Part shown: positions 34,032 to 46,472 of the stretch, piece by piece
How the letters are laid out: every line of letters begins with the position of its first letter
How positions within the stretch are numbered: the stretch's first letter is position 1
DNA from: Ganoderma boninense
Lineage: Eukaryota > Basidiomycota > Agaricomycetes > Polyporales > Polyporaceae
Length of the DNA stretch: 64,000 nt
Reading direction: 5' to 3'
NCBI GenBank assembly: GCA_002900995.3
Contig: CM035304.1
Location: forward strand, 1,951,476-2,015,475
The notes under the pieces: model-generated
What the model saw: only the letters and a program-made list of their open reading frames with translations
The model's database searches: none
What the model was told of the DNA's origin: nothing
Position numbers and translations under genes: made by a program

Positions 34032-35731
34032 TCACCTCGACAGCCCGACATCCTCGTCCGTGGCCGGGCTGCCGATCTCCTTCCCTGCGTGGCTTTCCCA
34101 TATCGACTCGGATATGGGCATCCCCGCCGTGCGCAGCGCGAGCACCCGTGGCTCAGGCTCGTGCCGACTCGTCGACGTGGAGCAGTCGAACGTGCTCGGC
34201 GTGGTGACGCTCCCCAGCTGCGTCTCCTTCGAGTGCCCCGTCTTCACGGTGAACGAGATGGTCTCCATGTCTGCCTCGTGCGAGCGCAGAGAGGGCGGGA
34301 AGGTGAACTGGTGGTCGAGGTGCGACTTCTGGAGCGCGGCGAGGACGATGATCGCGGTCGGGTACATCCCCTGCGTCGGTGGATTATGTAGGGTCAGCTC
34401 GTCGGACGGACCGGAGGGGAGGTGCATAGGAGACGTACGGTGATCTGCTGCATGAATAGAGTAACGTAATAGAAGAAGGTCCCGCCGTTCAGGCTTGGGA
34501 TGAGCACGATGACGTTGAGGAGCTGCCGAGAGGTGCGGTTAGTGAGCGCACTGCGAGTCCGGAGCGAGGGCAGACGAGCCACATACCATGAAGATGGTAT
34601 ATATCACGCCACAGTCCACTAAGAGCATAAGCACGTCGTGGACCGCAGCCCCCGTGCTGCCTAGGTGTCGCTTGAGGTCTCTTCGCTGCAGCCTGTCGAA
34701 AGCCCGACGGCCGGACGTCGAACAGTCAGCTGCACGCTCACGCTCGCCACCGAATACGAGATGGTACACGCACCAAGCCTTGTACGAAATAATCGCCGTC
34801 GCCCACACATTCGTCGCTGCGCTCCACGAAAACGCGAGCGCGTTCACAATCGTGTTATGCTCGACGAGGACCTCGACGGGCGCGGGCACGTTCTGGTAGT
34901 AGAACCCGACAAACATCACGCTCCATGTCGTGAAGACGGCTGTACGTCGAGCGCGCGATATGAGTGGCGATGAAAACCACAGCGGAGGAATAAAAAACAC
35001 TAGCACGAGCCTGGGGCGACTCACCGACTGACCCGACCACCCAAAACAACCCTATGGCGCTCATCAGTGGACGAGAGCCCCACACCACGCATGCCCTCCA
35101 ACAGACTACAGCGTCGCCCAAGATGATCTTCAGTGTGCACGAAATGAGTACAGATACAAGACGCGCCGGCCGACGAGATGGACGTACGCATATCACGCTC
35201 GTGATTCCTTGCAGGACCAGCAATGGCGGACTCGAAGCTCCGAATGGCGGGACCGCGACGGGCAGGCCAGTGAAGGTTAGCGTGCGGAGGTCGTTCCAGA
35301 GGAGGCGGATGTCGATTGCCCAGTCCAGTGTCGAGAGCGCGTACATCGCGAGTGTGACGGCGAGCATGATCAATCGTGGCCGTGACCTCCGGAGTCCGCG
35401 TCGGCTGTCATCGTTGTTAACATTCGCGGTCGCGTGAGCTCAGCTCGCGCGCGGAGTGCGCCCTCTGGACTAGATGGAGTGCGCACCAGACGATGTACGT
35501 CGAGATGATAATCAGCACTGTGAATACCGCTTGAATGCCAGAGTTGACGCGTCAGAAATCCTTTTCTTGAGCAAACAGGAAGAAGTGCGTACCGAAGAGT
35601 GCAGTCTCCACTACGACGGGGAACACCCGGTCGTGCGCCAGCATCGTCATCTGTCCCCTCAACGCCTCTAGGTCCGCTGCGCTCAGCCCACCCGTCATCG
35701 TCGCTGTTGCCGCCGCTGTTGTTGTTGCCAT
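34032..35731 (-). CDS. seven-helix integral membrane protein
   Basis: The deduced protein has 425 residues from seven exons: 35593-35731, 35487-35529, 35188-35404, 35025-35127, 34587-34939, 34439-34522 and 34032-34370. All phases agree. Seven hydrophobic segments are visible: AVFTVLIIISTYIV, LIMLAVTLAMYALSTLDW, LLVLQGITSVICIILGDAVV, MSAIGLFWVVGSVAVFTTW, NALAFSWSAATNVWATAII, VLMLLVDCGVIYTIFMLLNV and FFYYVTLFMQQITGMYPTAI. The C-terminal 90 residues are polar and Ser/Thr-rich. It belongs to a family of 7-TM proteins much expanded in agaricomycetes, with no assigned ligand. GPCR-like topology is inferred from helix count only. Confidence 0.85.
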
Positions 35732-36957
35732 AACGGGCGGTTTGATGGCAAGAAAACCAAGACGCGAGCAAGCAGGGAGCGAGAGAGAAGGGGGGCGGGA
35801 AAGCGCGAGGGCTGCGGGGACGGGGATAGAGCACGAACTGCTAAGTACAAGGGATGCTCAATTCTTTACTTAGCCCATTGCCCCTGCGTTCGAGGCCAGT
35901 TGTCATTGATGGATGGATGCGACATGACAACTTCATAGCCGAGTATCCGTATATGGGAAGGAACGATTTCGGCGCTCGCCCGTTTCCTTGCACTGAGGAC
36001 AATATCCCATGTTTTCTTGCCGAAACATGGGGCAAACACGAAGAAAAGAGATTGAATATTATTTCCCTGTTTGAGCTCGGAACAGGGCAACAATATAAAA
36101 AATGTCTGCAGGATATTTTGAGGATGCTGATTGTGTGTTTTGGGATTGGATATCTTGAGAACATTGTTCATGTTCGGACTATGTGTATCCCGATGTTTTT
36201 TGCGGGAAACAGCGGGCAAACAAGGGATATATTTTTCTCATGTTCTGGCTCAGAAATAGGCTAAGAAAGGAGCAGAATGTTCCGGGCCGAAACACTCCGC
36301 TAACATTGCAGATTATTCTCCCCTATTCAAGCCCACAACATGGTGAAAAGGTGGGAAGGCATTTTTGCCGTGTTTCATCCCATGTTATGGACTGAAAACA
36401 TGGCTCCAACATTCACAACGTTCTACCCATGTTCCAGCTCCGAACACACAAAACACACCGCTGCGATTATCACAAACATTGTTCGCATGTTTTCCAAATG
36501 TACACCTCAGAAATATACATTGAACATTCAATCTCTTTCCATCCCGAACAGTGGAACTTAAGAATCGCGTCTCGAAAATCAGGCTGCGATTTACACCGAG
36601 AATCCAAGTCAGAATCGCGCACAGGATATGAAAATCCCTCCCGAAATGAGGTGTATGCATCGATAGAGATTCGCGGGGGCCTGGGGGCTACAGGCGGTCA
36701 CCGTCGTCGGGCTTCGCGAGCGCGAGGATACGGTGGGACTGGCTTGAAGACTGGGAGTGCGGACGGCGTTGTGGGCCTGTGGGCCTGCGGACGGTGGTGG
36801 TTCCGGTATAGACTCGATGGGGCTCAGCTGACCCAGTACGGAGGTGGACGCGGACAAGCGTCAGCAGTTCACCTTGTAGCCCAAAGGGGGGGCACGGACT
36901 CGATGTACGAGTCGTGGCCCTTCCCGTATGTGATGGCCTTACCTTTCTCGGTTGCGG
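35732..36957. other. long intergenic region with repeat island
   Basis: No gene is supported. The middle part is markedly richer in A and T than its surroundings and holds the degenerate repeats described at 35990-36540. Confidence 0.5.
35990..36540. repeat. island of degenerate short repeats
   Basis: A unit of about 30-35 nt, roughly ATGTTYYNNGCYSGAAACA followed by GGCAAACA, recurs at about 36009, 36191, 36238, 36276, 36427 and 36487. Inverted forms also occur, for example TGAGCTCGGAACAGGG near 36070. The copies near 36009 and 36191 are the closest pair, both ending GGGCAAACA. Spacing is irregular, so it is not a simple tandem array. No open frame follows it. Confidence 0.6.
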
Positions 36958-37950
36958 CTAGGGTCGTGACGGACGAATGGTGACCGTGGAGTGTGCTTGA
37001 GAGCGAGGGGAGAATGGCGGCGGACGACTCGGATGCTCCGTGCCCAGCCTTGTTGGGCTCCCTTGCTGTCGACGCTGGCTCCCATGACAGTCATGCAAGA
37101 ATCGCGCGAGGAAAGGCCGCCCCACTGTACCAGCGAAGTTGACGCCTTCATCGCACCACGACCGTGACCAGGACGCCGAGGGCGGAATCTTCGGCATCGG
37201 CACAACTTGCCTAAATAAAAGTACGCCGCGACGGCGGCAAGCAAGATAACGATGCCGGCGATGACTCCCGTGGCCGACACAGATCTTCGAATCATGACGG
37301 ACATGGTGGTCGCCGTTGGGGGTAGTACCGTTTGACGAAGGCGGAGTTGTCCACGTATCCGTCACGGTCAGCGAGCTGAAGCCGCTGATGGGGAGCACCG
37401 AAAGTGGGAAAGTCGGGAGAAAGGGTGCGATGAGAAAGAAGCGATCCCCTGGAGATGGACGACTCTGCCATGGCGGACAGCGACCAACGAGCACCCAAAG
37501 CCGACGACGACAGCAAGGGTAAGAGCAAGTGAGCGATCGCATCATGGGAAGAGCCATGGGACTCACCGGGTCAGACTGTCGCTGTCAGATCGGAGCCAAA
37601 GTCACGCCGTGTGCACAGATAGGAACCGAAGGCTCTGGAAAAGGTCGCCGCACATGAGACGCAGACTGGCCCCACCGCCGTCAGAGTCTGTCGATACGGA
37701 GAAGGAGGAGGTACAGCCTGCGCAGACTGCGGGCGGATGGATGGTGGTGGCAACTAGCAACGGCATCCCAGCGACGCAGACAATTGGTGCAGAGACGTTT
37801 AAGACCGACGTAGTGCCAAATGGCTGCGATTCCGACCAAAATTCGATGTCCTTCGGGGCGAAAATCTGTGCCTCTAGTCCAGTCAGCGAAAATGTTGGAC
37901 TCATCGGCATGAGGAAGCTTATCCGTACGTATCGAGTTCTGTGAAAAGTG
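36958..37950 (-). other. possible single-pass membrane protein gene, unresolved
   Basis: Minus-strand coding-like patches include AQIFAPKDIEFWSESQPF and AVCAGCTSSFSVSTDSDGGG (about 37650-37860), a Thr/Ser stalk FSSLTVTDTWTTPPSSNGTT (about 37330-37400), and a membrane helix GVIAGIVILLAAVAAYFYLG followed by CRCRR (about 37200-37260). The order suggests an extracellular part, a stalk, a helix and a basic tail. I could not connect the frames with proper introns, so it may be broken. Confidence 0.3.
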
Positions 37951-38463
37951 TTTGCAAGGTCGTCGACGCGAATCTGACCGCCGTACGCGTGTACTTGAGG
38001 TTAAACAAGTCTCTCCACTGTGGCAGGCCGAGCTGCGTAGCTGTCCGCTACCACGACGTTTGAGCCAAGCGCGAGGGAAGCAGGGCATCTGCAAGCCATG
38101 GCCTGGGCACGAGAGCAGGCCCGTTTCGCCTCGAAGGGCGTTGCCTCGGATACCGAGTCGGTTCTGGGAAATGACGGAATCGAATTGTCAGGAATGTGCG
38201 AATCACATAGGACTAAAGGACTCTTAGCAGCCAGAAAACACCCTGGGGAAGATGGCTAAGCTCTAAAATCTGGTCAGTAGATGCTATGAAAAGCACTCGT
38301 CAGAAGACGTTGCGTCACACGAAGGGCATCCGGCGAGGGATGAGACGCGCAGTAGAACTGAGATTCTGCTGATCGTATCATACAACTGAGACAAGGACAA
38401 GGACGCGGGATACACGGTGACACGGGATTTGGGCGTACGACACTTGACAACTCTAGGAGGACG

Positions 38464-39705
38464 CTACTCGTCAGCGACGGGCTCGGTACCTAAGTCTAAG
38501 ACAGTGAGCAACAGACGAAGAATCCTCTCCAAAGTATCCCCATACTGTAACGCAAAAATAAGCGAGGTGAGAGGGATGAAGGTAAAAGTACATTACATCG
38601 GACATCATCATAAATGCAGCCTCAAGCAGGCGCCGTTCCGCGGGGGCGTTGAACATATCTCTCACAGTAACCTCCTGCCCTGAAGCATACAAAGCAGGGA
38701 GCTCATCATCAATGCAATTCATGAAAACCTAGGAAGAGTCGGTGGGATATGAGAGTCAGCACTATTTTCCAGAGAGCAAGAGGACTACTCACTGTGAGAG
38801 CATCGATGAAAGACTCGTTCTCTGGCTCTTGGTGTTCCAAACGGCGCGCCACGGCGCGTAGGTCGCGCTTGACGCCGTGCAAATCTTGAGGACGCGTCGC
38901 CAGGCCAGCTACAAGGCCATTTGCTTCCGTGACCAAGGCCTGCCGCTCTTCCCACAAGGTTACCAACGCCTCGACGACTACCATGCCGTACGTCAATACA
39001 GCCTCTGAAGGACCATCGTACAACGTTTGGAGTGCATCCTGCAACGTGTGCTGCTCCCGAATATGAATAGGTGTACACTCACTCAACGAAAGAACTAGGG
39101 AAAAACTGACCGCAGGTTGCTCCAACAACGAAAATACTGGCATCTTCTCGTCGAGCAGGGCGCGCAGAGATGAGATTGCCTGCCAGAACGACGCCATCAA
39201 CTCCACGCGCCTCTGGAAGGCGATTTTGCACAATGCGCTGGAATCGGGAGTCGGGGGGTGGGGAGTTGGAAACGACGGCCGAGTCCAGCTATGATCGTTG
39301 TCTCAACAGTGGCAAAGGGCGTCAAGATGAGCGACTCACCTCGGCGAGCATCAGTTGACACTCAACAGCCTTGCGCGTTAGATCGCCAAGCCGAGCAACC
39401 ATTCGATTTGATGCTTCTTCGACGCGAATCCGGCTCCCAACCCGCTGCAGTTGGTCCACCGTGCTCCGAATTGCTCCTCCGACGAGCCTGTCGAAAATCT
39501 CCTCTGCCTCGATTGCCCACGCAGAGGGCTCGTCGGAAAACCCCAGCGGGTGGAGGATGCTGCAAGGTTGGCCTGGTCGGGGGATTGACACGATGGGGAG
39601 GGCATAAGGTGCTCACTCTAGCACGTTCGCGTCCTCGTGGCGAGCGGAGGCTTGAATGTCTTCGTTGATCGCGCGCAGGTCAGCTTCGATGAGGACGGCC
39701 GACAT
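38464..39705 (-). pseudogene. helical family member A, likely frameshifted
   Basis: This is a member of the family also seen at 40223-41510 and 56934-58243. Exons: 39617-39705 (89 nt), 39340-39559 (220), 39111-39288 (178), 38793-39050 (258), 38597-38728 (132) and 38464-38544 (81). Coding stretches include SAVLIEADLRAINEDIQ, ELDEPSAW-type residues in exon 2, FQRRVELMASFWQAISSL, VVVEALVTLWEERQAL and the end LRLLLTVLDLGTEPVADE. Exon 2 and exon 5 have the same lengths as in member B. Exon 3 is 178 nt where the relatives have 174 and 180. This puts its coding half out of frame with exon 2, so I read a frameshift near the C-run at about 39253-39258. Predicted structure: amphipathic helices, no membrane segment. 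Function unknown. Confidence 0.55.
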
Positions 39706-40222
39706 CTTGAAATGTGGGCGGAATAACGTCAAGTCCAGTCAATCACGGCGTGGAGTTTTTAAAGCGAAGGACCAACAGCTCGCCCGTCTCAATCAACTCA
39801 TCCTTTGTCTCCTTAGCGAGGATTCGCGCCGGGGGGCAGAGTAAGCGAGATTTAAAGCAAAGCCCTTTCCTCTACAGAATCGAGATGTCGTGTAAAGTCT
39901 CGACGAAGAGACCAAACAATAATCGCCAGGATAGCCATGACACGTAGAGGAGGTGCAGGAGGCCTATACGTTTTGGCGCCTATATGGGCAACGGCACAGC
40001 AACACCGGAAAAAGCCGGTTCGCGTGGTCTAGAAATCCGAATTGCCTGGGCCCTAGACAACGAGTTGCCCTACTTCAATTGCCCCCCATAAGCTATCCTT
40101 GAATGAACGTTCACGGAAGGCGTCGCACAATGATGGGTACTGATGCACTCGCTATTTTCGAAGGCATACAACAAGTCGTATCTGTAGGTTCCGGAAGCCA
40201 CAAGCCGTACAAACAATATGAA
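39706..40222. other. intergenic
   Basis: Spacer between two tandem family members. No gene is supported. Confidence 0.4.
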
Positions 40223-41510
40223 TCAAGACGTTGGGAAATGGTACGATTGGAGATCGGTTTGATTCGTCCGCAGGCATCGATGCCTCATGATGCTGGTGGC
40301 GGTTGACATTGCGGCTTCAACAGCGCGGTGCAGCTATGAGGATGGAGTCAGCCTGAAAACCAAACATGACAAAGGACCATGACGTACATCATCAATGCTG
40401 CCCAAGGTGAGACCCAAGTCCCTACAAGCCTCCGGCGCGCCAAGTAGACGGTCAACATCTACCTCGCGACCGAACAGGTACAGCTTGGGCGTTACGCGCT
40501 CAGCACATTTGATAATCCCCTATTGACCGTGAGGAGACCTCAGCAGCAGCGAAGTTGAGAGATGCGGTGTAAACACGCACCTCCAAGGAGGACAGAACGG
40601 CGGTCTGACAGCTGCGTTGAGCCTCAATCGCTGTGCAACATGTCGTCAGCTCGGTAACGACCAGGCCAGCAGCATGGTAGTTTATGGGAGCGGTAGCCGG
40701 AGCCATCGCAGTCGCAAAGCGCGCTCTTGCATGATCGTAGAGTGCCTGTCTCTCTTGCCAGAGAGAGGCCAACTCCCCCACGAGTGGGGTAGCACGGTGA
40801 ACGTATTTCTGCAAAGAGGGCTCGTCCTTGAAAGGCGTGAGCATGAGGTCAAGATCCTTCTGGAGAATATTTTTGTCAGAGCGCGTCGACACAGAAAGCA
40901 TGAAAAACGTACTTCTCGTTGAAGAACCCCGAAAATATCCTTCCATTTCTCGATGTCAGAACGCACGACGGCCACAGACTCGACGAGGAGGTCCACAGAA
41001 CTTTCGAACGAAGACATCTTCTCATTCAGGAATAGACGGTGAGCAGAGGGTAAGAGCTGACCCATCTCCTGATGAAGAAGAGCAAGCTATGACGATGACA
41101 AGGTTCAAATGGCCATTATCTTGCACGTAGGATGAGAAGCTTACGTCCGTTAGCTTCATGACGATGTCGCTACCCTGCTCAGACGCATCGCCCATGCAAC
41201 GCAAAAGTACCTGCAAGTCCGGCCCTTGCCGGAGGAAAAATGCCGAACGGCGGATACACTGCGAGAGTTCGTCGAGGTATCTTGTGTTCGCTCGTTCCAG
41301 ACTACCTGCTACCTGGGTCGTCCAAAAACCGCAGTGCAGGGTAAACCCCAGAGGAAGCATCAGTCTGTCATGTGCGCATATGAGTACTAAAGACGGATGC
41401 TCGAACGCCTGAAGACGAACTTACCCGAGCACCTGGTTGTCCAACTCGCGGACTAGGTCTTGGACAGCCATAAAGGATGCGTGACAGGAAGGCGAAGCGT
41501 TGAAAGCCAT
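40223..41510 (-). CDS. helical family member B, unknown function
   Basis: The deduced protein has 333 residues from six exons: 41425-41510 (86 nt), 41145-41364 (220), 40913-41086 (174), 40581-40859 (279), 40388-40519 (132) and 40223-40333 (111). All are GT..AG with matching phases. It opens MAFNASPSCHASFMAVQDLV. Helical, heptad-like stretches occur: SLERANTRYLDELSQCIRR, SSVDLLVESVAVVRSDIEKW, and LVGELASLWQERQALYDHA. No known domain, signal peptide or membrane helix is seen. It is a tandem neighbour of member A and related to member D at 56934-58243 by exon layout and by the DI.GVL..E / DYF.VLSDE junction. Probably lineage-specific. Confidence 0.7.
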
Positions 41511-42521
41511 GATAGAGGTGAACTCAGGTGATGGAAGAGAGTCGAATGTGGAGGTAAGTACTAAGGGGGGTTCGATCGAGGGAGGAGCGGACGCGCGGAC
41601 GTGAACTTGTATCCGCCGGGGGAGCGCGAGAGGATTGATAGGATGACGACTTACCTGAGATTCTTGCTTTGTCCAGAGGCGAAGAAAACGTGTAGGTGGA
41701 GGGTCAGGCAAATCAGAACCACGTCTCGGAGATCGCAGGGAATATGACGTGGGCCACGATTTGACTTCGCATAAGCATCGTTTGCAGAGAAGGCCAGCGA
41801 GTTGATTGCCCAGTAAAATGCGTGTATGAGATGACCATAAGGTCTGGCAGAAACATGGTCGATGAGGGCTTTAATGCGGTAGTACTGGTGGACGGATTGG
41901 ATTGGGTGGACGCCCTGGTGTCTTGACCTCCAACTCATGTGACCGTGGGGTCAAGGCGCTTACCTTCGAAATCCGGCTATTGCGCCTCAGGCCTCAGCGC
42001 TCAGCTGCTGCCGCTGGCGTGCGACCATCGCTCTTCAAGCGGTTTCGGAACTTCCGAAACACACCTCGAGTCTAACCCTGGGTTTCAGACGTATGTTATT
42101 GTCCACACAATCCAAGCCATCGAGTCCGCTCGCCGGCGTTCTAGTACAACGCCATCCATCGCCGTCGGCAGAACGCCAACGAACAGGTACAGCTCAGCAC
42201 GTTCAATTCTCGACCCTTCCTATCATCACTGAAACTTTCTACCGGTAGCTTGCTTTATACTTTGTGAGAATCAGGCCGTAGGTTTCTCCGGGAGGCAATA
42301 TGGACGTCATTCAGGCGACACGCGGAAGCCAAGTTTCACATCGGGTGTTCCGTGGTGGTAGCCTCCAGGTTTATGGAGATTCCTGGCCTCAACGCAAGGA
42401 GCAACCTCGCTTTGCTTCCTCGCGAGTCTTCCGGTCTCCCACAAGCAAGTACTCTCGTCGTAAGTAGCCCTTCCGTCGCACAGCTAGATTGATCATACAC
42501 ACAAGTTCCCATATACAGGCC
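41511..42521. other. intergenic between divergent genes
   Basis: A 55-codon plus-strand frame from ATG 42301 (MDVIQATRGSQVSHRVFRGG) is the only candidate and is weak. No other gene is supported. Confidence 0.4.
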
Positions 42522-43623
42522 ATGTTCGCTACATCCTTCTGCGCGTTCGTCGTATCGGCAGCTCTCGTTTACGCCAGTGGCGCGCTCCATTTCGCCCACA
42601 GTCTCCGCTACAGCTATACGCTCCCTCTCGACAGGTCAGACACTCATCTTCAGCACACCCTCTCCAATATCCAAGCCGCAACACACGCATGCCTGTGCTT
42701 GGTCCCTCCATTGACTCTCCTCCCTTTCGTTTGCGACGCCTTCAAAGTGACCACCGCACCGGCGACTCCCTTCCTCAGCTTTACCACAGGCCAGAGGAGC
42801 ATGTTCGCGATGCTCAGCGATTCCTCGGTGATGAAGGGCAAAGTCATTATTCCTCTCCTCACTATACGGGATCTGTCCGGCTGCGCTTCTACTTCAGGAA
42901 ACGCGAGCGACCCCTCCCACCCGGAGTTGCTCTCGACTATCCATGAGGGCTCTCAGCGGGTCATTGAGACCGTACTTGACCTTCAGCTTCACACAGAGCT
43001 CAGCATCATGGCGTGAGTTTGATTTTTGTCGTTGACGACCAGGGCCCTGACTAGTCATTAGGACTTCCGCCATATACACAGAGCTTCTGACGTCGCTCAA
43101 GGCCCTCAGCACGATGACGTGGTTCGTCAGGATTTTCGTCGATAGACCCCCCGTCGATCTATCCAGGGTTCTTGAGATTTCCCGAAACACCACGATTTTC
43201 TCGACCCACGAGCTGCTCCACCTCACGCAACACTCTCGCCTTTCGCTCGCACACCTGCTGCTCCAGCTGAATCAACTCGGCTTCGACGTTCATCGCAGAC
43301 GAGCTTCGGCCGCAGCTCACCCCTACGCCTCACGCCCCATCGATCTGACTCGCCTTCCCTCCTCAATGACCGACATCCTGAGGATCACGCATCCGCTAAT
43401 GGCGTTAGCCAATCACCTCGATGCGCTGGAGGATCTACTCATGAGCGTTAGCCTCGGAGAACATCTCCCACTTACTTCCCGCACGTACCAAGCTCCCGTG
43501 GAGATGGCTATATTTTATCTGCGACGCGACCTTGCTTTGTATAAGGAGATCCTAGTCGCACTGCGCAAGGTGCAGGAGGATGCGACCTCTCAGGCGGGTA
43601 TGCTTCGCTGCACTCCCGCCTGA
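42522..43623 (+). CDS. hypothetical protein with N-terminal hydrophobic helix
   Basis: The deduced protein has 350 residues from two exons, 42522-43012 and 43062-43623, with intron GTGAGT..TAG. The N-terminus is hydrophobic, MFATSFCAFVVSAALVYASG, and could be a signal peptide or anchor. The rest is predicted largely helical: VIETVLDLQLHTELSIMA, IYTELLTSLKALS, LAHLLLQLNQLGFDV, LMALANHLDALEDLLMS and MAIFYLRRDLALYKEILVAL. No domain is recognised. It is divergent from family member B and of similar size, but clear sequence similarity to that family is not evident by eye. Start chosen for the in-frame ATG after the CAG; an ATG-like upstream extension is open to 42489. Confidence 0.6.
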
Positions 43624-44107
43624 GCTCGAGTCCTAGGTTCCATGTCGTATGTAAGGTAGAAATCGTGCGCGATCTTGTATCCTGTATGTCGTCTTCTGCT
43701 GGGTGTAGACCGTATTCCATTCTTCCATTCGGATCCTCTGTGGAGTGTCAGGCGTGGTGACCACGCATCTCATTTCCGTCTACATCAACATTCAGTTGAC
43801 TGAATCAATATTGAGTGATGTGCGCCGGACTGGCAGCGCCAACGAAAGCGGAGCGCGATAGCACGTTCGGAGAGACTTCTCTCTGTAGTCACCACGGAGA
43901 GAACTCCAGGAGCGTGCTAATTTGGACGACAACGCATCACTCCAATGGTCCCCTCGATGTACACCAATTTTACAGAATATTTGCCTGGCATGTGACAAAC
44001 ACGTCATGAAGTCAGCTGCAAGCCGACACCGTTCGAAGAGTACAGTGGGGGCTTGGTGACCGCGTTAGAACAGACCAGAAAGTACATGGGAGCTCGTAGG
44101 ATGCAGT
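43624..44107. other. intergenic between convergent genes
   Basis: No gene is supported. Confidence 0.4.
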
Positions 44108-44860
44108 TTAACCTAAAAGCGTACGACCCATCCGAGCGAGGTAAAAGCCGAGGAAGAACGTTACTACAGTGGAAACGAGGACCATGATACCCTCCTGGAG
44201 TCTCAGATTCCTTCCGTAGCCGGCAGGGCTGAAGCCCTCGGCATGAAACATGAAGGTATCAAACTCGGTATTGTTCAGGCAACCGTCCGCTGGTTCGATG
44301 CCTTGTTCGGCGGCGAGAAGCCTCACAGTGTCGACGGGAATCGCGGGGTGGTCGACGCATGTAGACTGATACGGGAAGGACTCTGCGTTAGCCGGTATAT
44401 CGCCCACACTGAATGCACACGAACCTCGCCGACCTCTTGCCCAACGAGAACTACGTAAGCATCACTGTGGTTTATGCACTCCCTCTCCAGGTACCCTATA
44501 ACACACCGTTGAGACACAACGGCAGAAGAGCCTACACGCGAACTTACAAGTTAGAGCCTTCATGAATAGCGCACGGAGCTGCACCTCAGATATGACGTCC
44601 TCAGCCTGGAGGAGACCCGGTTGAGGGCTGGGGATAACCTACATGGAGAGTTCGGAAGGAATCGTGAGGCCCAGAATCGGCTCCTAGTGATCTTGTGTGC
44701 ACGTACCGTGACAAGACTCGTTTTGAGAGCAAGAATATCCATTAAGGCACGAGCGGACGTTGCTGGGGTGCAGTCCGGGAACGCGCCCGCCGGAACTCTG
44801 AATGCAGGTATGGTCTGTCGGTCCGGAGGGCTCGTATCCTCGACTTGAGACTCCTCCTGC
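44108..44860 (-). CDS. hypothetical tail-anchored protein, exon structure incomplete
   Basis: The last exon (44108 to about 44409) reads VGDIPANAESFPYQSTCVDH, then LLAAEQGIEPADGCLNNTEF. It ends with one membrane helix, GIMVLVSTVVTFFLGFYLAR, and MGRTLLG at the stop. Upstream coding stretches are VIPSPQPGLLQAEDVISEVQ (about 44570-44640) and DRQTIPAFRVPAGAFPDCTP (about 44710-44840), separated by GTACGT..TAG. The join to the last exon would need a GAG acceptor near 44431 and is uncertain. No start is fixed. The C-terminal helix suggests tail anchoring in an internal membrane. Function unknown. Confidence 0.45.
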
Positions 44861-45592
44861 AGTCCTTATAAGCCGTACGCGCGTTGAAGTTCCATGAATG
44901 CACATTACCTGCTGACCAAATTTGTTACAAAACCAGGCGATCGTAAGAGACGGCTTGAAAGTAGTGACCACTACTGTGTTGCAACGGCAAAAGGATTGCA
45001 AGTTGATAACGTACCTCATACAACGCGGAAGCGTCGCTGCTTGGAATCATAGCGGCCTGTCGGTCACTGCCGAGTCGGGAAGGGGGGGACATGGTGAGTC
45101 AGAAAAGAGGGGTGTCGAGAGGTGAGTGGAGGGGTGGAGAAGGGAGCACTTGACCTGGAATGCCCGGTGTGCCACTCGTTGACCCGTCAGAATCGCCGTC
45201 AGAATCGCATAGACACGAGCGAGACAAAGCAAATCGGGCCGTATTCGTGGCATCAGCTACGGAGGCCTCGTGGGAGTACCTCAGAGTATACCCTGAGTGT
45301 CCTGAGTGGCGAACAATAAGAGATTCAATCGTCAGAGAGTTCAGATCTCGAGAAGCGAATCCGAAGATTAGGTGCCAGACAGGTTGCCTCACACGGGGCC
45401 AAGAAAGCACGGTGCGAATCCCGGCTAGCTGTGACAACCTGGTGACCGTATCGATGCCGCATTTGGATTCACTGGCGCTCTGCGACTCTGCGACTCTTCA
45501 GTTCACCCATCTCCACCGTCGCCCGTCACCTTCACTATGTAGCTTTGTCTGTGGGCTTCGGTTTTTAGCGACGACTCCGCGATATAGACACG
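44861..45592. other. intergenic
   Basis: No gene is supported; frames here lack features. Confidence 0.4.
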
Positions 45593-46472
45593 ATGGACGC
45601 TTCCCCATCCACTCTCAGAGCAACGTCATCTGGCTTGAAGTCAGGTCGAACGACATGCCATCGCCGCCCACCTATCGCCAATGTTCGTCAAGCTGCAGTC
45701 TGCAGTCTGTTCATACGTCCCACTGACAAATCACATTCTGCTAGGTGTTCGCTGTGTCCTCAGCGATGTTGCTAAAGGGTCAGAAACGTCTATTGAGTTG
45801 GAGACGCTGTTGTTTCGTGGTAAGCAATCCCAGGCATGTTTCCCCTCGCAACCTTGAAGATTCTGTCCACAGTCCGTACTTCCCCGCACCGTACTTTCGG
45901 CCCCCGCTTCCAAGCCCTTGTGCAAGATGTGCTCAGGTGTGAGGTTTGTGATTATCGATGAACACTCCGCTACCTTGTTGATTCCTCTGTCTAGGCAAGA
46001 TCTCGTTATTTGACGCTGCGCCATGACATTGTCTACCTGACGACGTCTGGCGTTCGATTGTAAGCATCTTCATTGACTGAAATTGCACGCGATCGTGAAA
46101 TCCTCACAGCTTCAAAGAGTGGGGCACTTGTCCTTTGCTCGCCTCCGACGATCCGCGCCTCAAGAAGCTCTCTATTACCAAGGTGGGTTGTGTTCCTGCC
46201 CGACCAATCTGCTGGGAAATTAATTGTACAAGCGATAGATTGAAGAGCAGACGCAGATCCTCAAGGACGTACTCACCGGACTTCGAGATGTTCTGCACGA
46301 GTTTCGTCCGGATGCTGACGAACTCCAGCCAGAGTCATTCCCAGCCATCGTTTGTTGCGCATGTCTTTCGGTGTGTGCAACATCTCACCTTCGTCGCTAG
46401 ATTCAAGCACTCCTGCGCCGCTTGGACAACGTCAAAGCAGAGGTTCATGTTCCCTCTAACCTACAGACCTGA
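45593..46472 (+). CDS. small hypothetical protein, seven exons
   Basis: The deduced protein has 175 residues, from exons 45593-45644, 45745-45819, 45873-45936, 46000-46059, 46110-46182, 46239-46370 and 46401-46472. All phases close in frame, which supports the model although each exon is tiny. Readable parts: GSETSIELETLLFR, HDIVYLTTSGVRFFKEWGTC, LASDDPRLKKLSITK, QTQILKDVLTGLRDVLHEF and IQALLRRLDNVKAEV. The last third looks like a coiled coil. No domain is recognised. The third acceptor (GCAAG) is weak. Probably lineage-specific. Confidence 0.5.
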
